Of a DNA stretch of 45,585 bases, positions 37,577-45,585 are shown piece by piece (within the stretch, counting starts at the first letter, position 1; the number at the start of each line of letters is the position of its first letter). Made by a program: the position numbers and the translations under genes. Under the pieces are notes generated by a model. The model saw only the letters and a program-made list of their open reading frames with translations. It searched no databases and was not told where the DNA came from. Source of the DNA: Balamuthia mandrillaris (taxonomy: Eukaryota; Discosea; Longamoebia; Balamuthiidae). The stretch spans positions 1-45,585 of the forward strand of contig JAVKOQ010000384.1 in assembly GCA_031835245.1 (NCBI GenBank), read 5' to 3'.

Positions 37577-40500
37577 ATGCATTCACGTGGCACTAAAGTG
37601 TTTATCCCGCCTGGCGCCACGGAGCTAAAACTGCCTGGTATGTACGTCTACACGTGCGGCTTGTTGCTTTGCTGTGGTGATGTGAACTCCTGTCATGAAC
37701 CATGTTGTTGTTGTTGTTGTTGTTTCTTGCAGGTCGATTCTTGGGACCAGCGGACGGTAAAGCATTGGCGGAGGCCTTACGCCAGAACACCACCCTGGTT
37801 TACTTGGACCTTTCCGGTAGGTACACCTGCGTGTTTGTGATTGAAGGAGGCAGCGGGGGAAGAAGATAACCAAAACGAACTCGTTTGTTTTGCTCATGCA
37901 GGCAATTGGTTGAGCAACGAAGGAGGAAAAGCGGTGGCGGAGGCCTTACGGCAGAACACCACCCTCACCGTTTTGAACCTTTCGAGTACGTAACTGTTTC
38001 GTGACCATCACAAGCCGTACAAGTACCAACATTTTGCTCTCTGTTGAATGGGCTCGTCGCAGAGAACCAGTTAGGGGAGGAAGGAGGAAAAGCAATGGCA
38101 GAGGCCTTGCTCTACAACACCACCCTCACCTCGTTAAACCTTTCGTGTATGTAACTGCTACTGTCTTCAACGGAAGGAAGGGAGAGAAGTGGTGGTACAC
38201 CGGTGTAATGCCTACTGATATCTTTCTTTGGTCATGATATCTTCAGGCAACAAGTTGGGCACGGGCGCTGGAAAGGCGTTGGTGGAGGCCCTTCACCACA
38301 ATGTCACGCTTACCACCCTGTGGCTTTATGGCGGTATTCCGAAGCACTTTAGGACGGAAATAGAGAAGCTCATGCAAGCACGCAGACAAAGACCACAAAG
38401 AGAAGAACCGCTAAAACGAAAACGAGAAGCAGAGAAAGGGCACGGCGAGTCGGTTGGAACAGCCTGGGCCGCCCTTCAGGCTGTACGCCTCTCTCGAAGC
38501 TCCTCTTTATCCGGATACGCCCAGCAGGTCTTACAGCACGTCTTGAAGTTTGCGGCTGGCATGGACAGTCCGGGGTGCATCAGGACTGCACGCACTGGAT
38601 ACATCAGTTGAGAAGGATTTTCTCTCGAGAAGATGGAGAGAGAAACGGAGGGAAGCACAAAACAACAGAACCAGAGAGGAAGAAAAGGAGAAAAACGGAA
38701 AAAGAAAAGGAGAAAGAGAAAGAGGGCAACGACGGGCTGCTTCGAAGCGCAGAAGAAGCATTGAGAAGATTCCAAGTGTGGCAAGCCAGACATGCAGCAC
38801 GTCAGAAGGAACTTGGGGAGGAAACGGAGAGACGAGCGAAACGAATTGGCGAAGCCTTGCAACGTCTGGGATCCGCCTTCTCTGGTTTTATTTTCTTCTC
38901 TTGACGTTTCCTCTTTTTCCCATAGCAACTTGAACTGACTTTGGTTGGCTTTGTTTCAGGGTGTTCACCAGAGGAAGAACAATTGTTGGAAGACAATCAT
39001 GCCGCCGCTTTGGTGGAAGCCATCCACAATGAACAAGACTTTCTGCGCCGTGGCCTGGACGGTGTCTCTGCGCATGAATTGTACCAAGGCATTGGGGACC
39101 TTATCGCCGGTTTGCAACTGGTGTGTGAAGAGCTCCAAGAACAAAGTGTGACGATGAAGGGTTTGCTGTGGGAGAAGATGCAAGCGGAGCGAATCCTGGC
39201 CCATCCTCTCGACTACCAACAGTTGAGCGACCTGCAGAGGGCCTGCAAGGAGGCCTGGAAGAAGGTGCGATATGCCCAGGCTGGTGTGGATGGCGCGGCC
39301 GAAGGTAAAGAAGAGCGAGCAAAAACAGAGGACATACTAGCCAAGGTAACAAAGCAATTGAACCAACAAGCGACCTTGTTAGAGGTTAGTGGTGTTTGCT
39401 ATTATATTCTCCTGTAGTTGTTCTTCTTTCTCTTCTTTGCTCATGCGCTTTATTCATTAAAACAGAGCAAAGTTTTGCAGTTCGTGAGCCTGAGCAACAG
39501 CAGCCACCCAGAGCTTCGTTTCATCCTTAGAGAGTTGCGCCTGGAAGCATTGGACTTGATTGCAGTGGATCGCCGCCTTGACCACTACGACCACATCCAA
39601 GTGCTCTCCTCTGCTGGCCGCCATCGTGTCCTGAAGGCCCAGTTCCAAGGAGAGCCCTGCATGCTGAAGGAATTCGATTTGAACGTGGACCACTCACTCT
39701 TCATGATGGAGCTAAAGAGGCTGGCATCATTGCAACATGAACACATCGTCAAAGTGGAAGCAGCATTTGTTCAAAGTAGTAACGGTGGCACCAGAGGATA
39801 CATCCACATGCTGTTTTATAGCGGAGGCAACCTGTGTGAATGGTTGAAGAATGGAAGAGAAGGAGATCGAAGCGATGCAGAAAAGCAGAGGGCGGGAAGA
39901 GGAGTTTTATTGGCCTTGCAACACATTCACAGTCAAGGCGTCGTTCATAGGGATGTCAAACCTCAAAGCATCTTCATAGAGTCCTACGCACAAGAGGTGA
40001 AAGAAGGTGAAGGAGATGAAGGCCAAGGTCACCAGCAAGCCCTATTGGGAGACTTCGACATCAGCAGCAAGGCGGGTACAGCACTCACAGAAGCCATGAC
40101 CATGACGGATAGTTTGAGAGGAGGAACACGGCAGTGCATGGCTCCAGAGGTGTGCAATGGAGAGGTTGGACCCGCGGCAGATGTCTTTGCATGGGGACTG
40201 CTCATGTTCGATCTTCATTTTGCTGTTCCTGCTCTTCGAGCGCAAGCGGAAGCGCCAACGTGGATTGCGCAATCCACTATTGCCACCACTCCTCATCATC
40301 TTCTGCCTTCATCCGCTCATATTACTCGCTCCCTCACCCAGACTGCCGAAGGTTCGCCACAACTAAGGTCCGACCTGAAACAGCTTTACCTGGGCAAAGT
40401 ACGATCGATGCAGAAGTATCAGAAGCCTTTAATGGCGATATTGCACCGAATCGAAACGCTAACGGAAGGAATCGCCACCAGGGCCACAGACCCAGTCAAC

Positions 40501-41676
40501 GCCAACAATCAATGCGCGTTGAAGAACTTTCAACAAACAATGGCCTACGTACTTTGGCTGTTACAGCATCCCTCTGCGGGTACCGATTATCTCGAACAGT
40601 ACAACACCTTAGTGATTACTGAGAGGTTTTTAAAACACTGGATGAACCAGCTACAACGAAACCCTTCGGTTTCTTCTTATGCTGCTACACGGCAGGAAAG
40701 GGGAGAAGGAGGAAGGGAGGTGAGACCAGCTCGTCCGACGTTGATGGAAATGGTGAAAGGGCAAGAGATCACCATCCCTCCCCATCCCAACCCTCATCTT
40801 CGAGACTTGCTGCACCAGGTCTTGCAGTTGGATGCAAGGAAGAGACCCACCGCCAGCCAATGCCTCTCTCACCCCTTCCTCTGGACTCATCTGGTGGAGC
40901 ACCGGGTGGCGGAGAGGGATCGCCGCCGATGTGTGGTGTGCATGGATGAGAAATGGCTGGATGAAGGCCTCCAATGCCTTCCCCCTCCTTCTTCCTCTCC
41001 ACAGCCACATGGCCAACGCCCAGACAAAGGAGAAACAGAACGTCATTTCGTGTGTGGAGGATGTTTGAACGGATGGGCTGTGTCCTTGTTGGACATGCCA
41101 GCAGCCGTGTTGGCAGAGAGAGCAAGGCATGTCCCTTGTTTGGTGAATGGCTGTGCGGCCCAGCCCTTCCCCATGGAACAACTCATGGCCCATGTGGAGG
41201 ATGAGGGAAGGAAGGCCTTGCTGGAGGTGCGAAGCAAAGCCACAGAGTTCTTGAGCGAACAAGCCTTCCAACAACGCTTGGAGCATGAACGAGAACAGTG
41301 GGAGAAGCAGAGCACGGTCCAGAGACATGGTCGGCGCATGGTGGAGGACATCCTGACCTTGCAGTGTCCTCGTTGCCATCAAGCCTTTGTGGACTTTGAT
41401 GGATGCTTCGCCTTGACATGCAGTCGATGCAATGCTGCCTTTTGTGCTTGGTGTCTTCAGGACTGCGGCAGGGATGCCCATCGCCACGTGGTGGGATGTG
41501 CGCACAACCTTGCTGGTGGGAATGTGTTTGGCAGTGTGGAGGAGTTTGAAGAAGGGCAAAGGAGAAGGAGGGAGAGGAAGGTGAGGGAGTACCTGAATGG
41601 ATTGGAGAGGGAGGAGAGGGAGCAAGTGGCGGCTGCCTTGAAGAAAGAATTAGAGGACCTCAACATTCGCTTGTGA
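37577..41676 (+). CDS. LRR - coiled coil - kinase - RBR ubiquitin ligase, copy 2 (frame broken in coiled coil)
   Basis: This has the same layout as copy 1. Exons: 37577-37637, three 84-nt LRR exons (37733-37816, 37902-37985, 38063-38146), 38247-38884 (a fourth LRR plus coiled coil), 38960-39384 and 39466-41676. The coiled-coil exon is 638 nt, against 819 and 852 nt in copies 1 and 3. Both of those are multiples of three and this is not. Reading on from the LRRs stops at 38609-38611, and about 70 residues present in the other copies are missing. The 736-residue kinase-RBR exon is open: HRDVKPQS keeps the Arg lost in copies 1 and 3, and DFD replaces DFG. A 146-residue extra segment (about 40259-40696) sits in the kinase C-lobe. 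The RBR half is nearly identical to copy 1. It could be a decaying gene, an assembly error, or a shorter protein with an internal start. Confidence 0.8.
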
Positions 41677-42091
41677 ATAACACCCTTTTTTTTTCAAAGT
41701 GTTAACCTCTCGATATCTCCATCACTAGGCAAAACCCCTTCCTTTGAGAATGTTGCATTTTGGATGCACGACGCACTCCTCCAACTATTCGGTGATATTG
41801 GAAGGAGACTCGACAAGGGGGAAGAAGAAGCACACCTCGAAGGGTCCAAATGGTGTTTGATATTCTATTACAAGGAGATAAAGAAAGGTTTTAACGAAGA
41901 AATGGCGGAGGAGCAAGGTAAAAAACAGGTCTACGACGACATCAAAGCAGAGAAACACAGCGAAAGAGAAAGAAAGACAGCACGAAAAAGAGTTACTATC
42001 GAGGAGCGTACGTGTTGGGCCAGCGTTTGTCTAACGTTTTACGACAAATTCACGTGCAGCAAAACTTCATACATTAATAACTTTTCTCATA
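41677..42091. other. Intergenic gap between copies 2 and 3
   Basis: It contains an open stretch (about 41764-42091) with no recognisable domain and mixed composition, probably not coding. The copy 3 promoter should lie here. No homology to the upstream region of copy 1 is obvious. Confidence 0.5.
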
Positions 42092-44027
42092 ATGATGTTA
42101 AATGAAAAAACAAAGAAGAAGGACCACCACCGCAGCAAACAACAACCAATGCATGCCAAGCAGCTGATCCCGCCGGGCGCCACAGAAGTGAACCTGTCGT
42201 GTACGTACACGGTGCAAACTTGGTGTCGATCTTCCCATGGTTCACAATGCGTTTTGACGGAATGCAGGGCAATATCTGGGAGCTGTGGGCGGAAAAGCAG
42301 TGGCAGAGGACTTGCGCCACAACACCACGCTCACTTGCTTGAACATCGAGGGTGCGTTTTAATGGTGTGGAGGCAAAAAAGAGAGGGCGAGAGCGAGGAG
42401 TTTCATCAACGAACCCAACAAGCTAACCTATTATTATTATGTTTCACAGGAAACCAGTTGGGGGACGAAGGAGGAATAGCAGTGGCAGAGGCGTTGCGCT
42501 ACAACACCACCCTTACCGAGCTTCATCTTGGCTGTATGCACCTGTTTCAACGAGGGTTTGCCCATTAGGGCATTACAGCATTACATCAATGACCACAGCT
42601 GCCTCTGATATGCATTTTTATATATTATACCAGGGAACCGGTTAGAAGAGACGGGTGGGATAGCATTGGCAGAGGCCCTGTGCCACAACACCACGCTCAC
42701 CACCTTAGGCCTTTCGAGTATGTACTGTTGTCATAAATGCTGTCTCATATATAACTGAAGTATAACATTCTCTTCTCTTTTGTTGTGATACACAGGCAAT
42801 CGGTTGGGCAAAGAAGGAGGAAAAGCATTGGCGAAGGCTTTATGCTTCAATACCTCGCTCACCTCTTTGTTCCTATCGGGTATGTAACTGCTGGTGCTCT
42901 TTCGAACACACATTGATTGACCTACACTCCCGTGCTTTGGCTGACGGGCGGCTAGGGAACCAGTTGGGAGAGGAAGGAGGAACAGCAGTGGCGAAGGCCT
43001 TGCACTACAACACCACCCTCACTCGTTTGGAAGTTAAGGGTATGTAACCGCTTGTAAGGCAGACAGGCCCATACTGATGTTGTGTCGTGATTGTGGTGTA
43101 CGCACAGCAAACTCCTTGGGCATCAGCGCAGGGAAAGCACTGATAAAGGCCTTGTACCACAACGCCACGCTCCAGGCCTTGGTTCTACTTGATGGTGTTC
43201 CACAGAGGAAGGAAATAGAAGAGCTGGTGAGGACGACACCAGAGTGCAGGCAAAGAGCGCGACAGCAAAAACGTGCAGAACAGCAAAGACAAGAGAGGGA
43301 AGAAAACCAATGGCGGCGAGCGTTGGTGGGCAAGGCCTTGGCAACTCTTCGGTCCTTGCGCCTCGCTCGCCATTCTGCATTCTCCAAACATGACAACGCC
43401 CGACTGATGTTACAGCAAGTCGTGAGCCACGTTGCGGGCTTGAACAACAATGCAAGAACAGCCCTGCTGGCCACTGCTCTTGTTGCCAAAGAAGGGTTGG
43501 ACGCGATGCAAACAACAATCGCAAATAGCAAGGCGTGGCCTGATGAAGAAGTATTGGAGAAGCGAGACCAGGCCAGAGCGAAGCTGATAGAGGCAGTACA
43601 GCAAGCGGATGAGGAGTGGAAGACACAAGACGCGACTGCATTACAGCAGTGCTACACACGCTTGGTCCATCAGTTGAGAGAAGTAGTTCTTCAAAAAGGG
43701 AGCAGAGAATGGAAGTGCAACGAAAAGGAGACGGAAACGAAGATAGAAAAGCAACAAGAAGCAGAAACAAAGAAAGAACAACAGAAAAAAGAGAACGAGC
43801 AGGATGACAGTCTACTTCAAAGAGGAGAAGAGGCATTGAGAAAATTCAACGAGTGGCAAGCAAGGCAAGTGGAACAACAAAAGCAGATGGAGGAGGAAAC
43901 CGAGAGACAAGCTAAGCGCGTGGGTGAAGCCTTCCAACGCCTGGCCTCCGCTTTCTCTGGTTTTGCTTTTCTTTCTTTCGCAGATGTTCAATCCTTCTTC
44001 ATACTGACATTGCTTTTCTGCTTTATT

Positions 44028-44104
<77 letters not shown>

Positions 44105-45585
44105 TGTCTCTCTGTCTTGTGGTTTCTGTCAAAGATCCCACAGTGTGCACAGCAGAGGGAGAACTATTGCAGGACAATCATGTGGACGCTTTAATGGAAG
44201 CCATTAACAAGGAACAAGACTTTCTCAACTGCAGTCTGAACGACGGTCCTGCCGTACGTGAGCTCTACCACGGAATTGAGGACGTGATCAAACATTTGCA
44301 AAAGGTGGTGGAGCGGATGCAAGAAGAAGGCATGATGATGGCGGACTTGTTGAGGGAGAAGATGCAAGTGGAGCAAGTCATGGCCAACCCTCCCAACCAT
44401 CAACGGTTGAAGGACTTGCAGAGAGCCAACAAGAAAGCCTTGTTGAAGATTCGCATTGCTCAGGCAGAGATTGAAGCTGCGGAAGATGAGAAAGAGAGAG
44501 AAGCAGCGGAGGATACGTTGGCCAAGGGGAAAAAGCAATGGAAGCAACAAGTGGCCTTGTTGGAGGTTCGTACCATCTGGTTCTTTTGTTGATGTTATTG
44601 TGAGTTGAAATTATTGTCTTTGTGCTAGTTTTTCTTTTCTTCTCCCGCTCCTCTCTTCATCTGTTCACGATAGTGCGCATAAACAGAGAGAAGCACTGCA
44701 GTTGGTGAAGCTGAGCAACAGCAGCTGCCCAGAGCTGCGTTTCGTCTTGAAGGAGCTGGGCCTAGAGGCAGTGGACTTGATGGCGGTGGACTGTCCCTAC
44801 CGCAGATTGGAACACTACGACCACATTCAAGTGCTCTCCTCTGCTGGGCGCCATCGAGTCATGAAGGCCCAATTCCAAGGGAAGGATTGTGTGCTAAAGG
44901 AGTTCGAGCTGAGCTTCTCTTCAGATCGCCAACACTTCATGCGGGAGCTGAAGAGGCTAAGAGCATTGCAGCACGAACACATCGTTCGAGTGGAAGCAGC
45001 CTTTGTGCAAGAAGAGAAAGGAAGAATCCAAGGATACATCCACATGCCGTTTTACAGCGGGGGCAACCTGTGCGAATGGTTGATGAATGGAAGAGGAAAA
45101 GATCGAAGCGAAGCCAAAAAGCAGAAAGTGGGAAGGGAAGTATTGTTGGCCCTGCAGTACATTCACAGCCAAGGCATCGTTCATATGGATGTCAAACCTC
45201 AGAACATCTTTGTGGAGGAAGAAGGAAAAGGGATGGGGAATGACGAAGAGGAGAACGAAGGAAACGGGGAACAGCATGGGCGTCAACGAGCCATCTTGGG
45301 AGACTTTGACATCAGCAGCCACGCCGCCACAGGGACCCTGACCATGGTTGCTGGTGGGAGTGGAGAAGGAGGAGGAAGAAGTGGGAGTGAAGGAGGAGGA
45401 ACCTGGGCGTACATGGCTCCGGAGGTGTGCTGTGGAGAGGTCGGCCCAGCAGCGGATGTCTTTTCCTGCGGTCTGCTCCTCTTCGATCTCCACTTTGCTG
45501 TTCCTTCTCTGCAAGCACAAGCACAAGCACAAGCACAAGAGCCAAGGGGAGAAGGAAGAAGGGAGGCGAGACCAGCTCGTCCGAC
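42092..45585 (+). CDS. LRR - coiled coil - kinase - RBR ubiquitin ligase, copy 3 (3' partial)
   Basis: The 5' part of a third family member. Exons: 42092-42200, five LRR exons of exactly 84 nt (42268-42351, 42450-42533, 42634-42717, 42796-42879, 42956-43039), 43108-43959 (sixth LRR plus coiled coil, 852 nt), 44135-44565 (431 nt, the same length as in copy 1) and 44687 to the window end. The start may be 42092 or the Met at 42149 (MHAKQLIPPGATEVN). All phases fit and no break is seen. The kinase has VLKEF, HMDVKPQN and DFD like copy 1, and its DNA is close to copy 1 over the last exon. The window ends in the kinase at RPARP, so the RBR half is not visible. The intron at 43960-44134 carries a long (CT)n run. 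Confidence 0.88.
44031..44101 (+). repeat. (CT)n microsatellite in a copy 3 intron
   Basis: About 35 CT units lie between the coiled-coil exon and the helical-linker exon, on the sense strand. Confidence 0.93.

Noticed and set aside
40259-40696. The copy 2 insertion as a retained intron
   Set aside because: Possible GT...AG ends exist, but removing the segment between them shifts the downstream frame into an early stop, whereas reading through stays open.
41764-42105. 113-aa frame between copies 2 and 3
   Set aside because: It has no recognisable domain or splice continuation, and its end overlaps the copy 3 leader.

Overview
The window is nuclear DNA from a eukaryotic microbe, most likely a free-living amoeba (Amoebozoa, perhaps Centramoebida such as Balamuthia; low-confidence guess). 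The evidence is dense genes on both strands, short GT-AG introns that resolve with consistent phases, and a gene set of CHD remodeler, SSU72, LD/LIM protein, copine, ankyrin-tyrosine-kinase and F-box/ankyrin protein. There are many intronic microsatellites. I saw no rRNA, no CRISPR array and no intact transposon. All exon coordinates were read by eye from splice sites and phase.

Layout: a CHD6-9-like remodeler ending in FYRN/FYRC domains (1-5512, +, 5' cut off); SSU72 CTD phosphatase (5593-6659, -); LD-motif protein with one LIM domain (6916-8352, +); orphan six-segment membrane protein (8468-9479, -); F-box/ankyrin-like repeat protein (9809-11230, -); LRR/coiled-coil/kinase/RBR protein copy 1 (11405-15445, -); tRNA-Arg(ACG) (15626-15697, +); tail-anchored SDR (15785-17730, +); mitochondrial CnoX-like thioredoxin-TPR protein (17746-19864, -); membrane-tethered YqaJ-like nuclease-fold protein (20112-21228, -); a relic of the LRR-kinase-RBR family (21885-21985); secreted GMC oxidoreductase (22536-24188, +); copine fused to a SAM domain (24456-28699, -); small orphan (29267-29683, +); SDR42E1-like dehydrogenase with a C-terminal membrane anchor (29826-31501, -); orphan type I membrane protein (31865-33494, -); ankyrin-tyrosine-kinase protein (33868-37239, +); LRR/CC/kinase/RBR copy 2 (37577-41676, +, frame broken in the coiled coil); and copy 3 (42092 to the window end, +).

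The main novelty candidate is the three-copy family joining ribonuclease-inhibitor-type LRRs, a helical linker, a kinase-like domain with DFD in place of DFG, and an RBR-type ubiquitin ligase module. Each free-standing LRR sits on its own 84-nt phase-1 exon, so repeats can be added or lost without breaking frame. The copies differ in LRR number and show patchy, conversion-like identity. This looks like a diversifying sensor, kinase and ubiquitin-ligase family, analogous in layout to NLR-type receptors; that role is inference.

Other notable architectures are CHD+FYRN/FYRC, copine+SAM, ankyrin+tyrosine kinase, LD motifs with a single LIM, and a membrane-anchored nuclease fold. Regulatory candidates are two full CRE palindromes, a cluster of four TGACGT hexamers, and a palindrome flanked by direct repeats, all in upstream regions.
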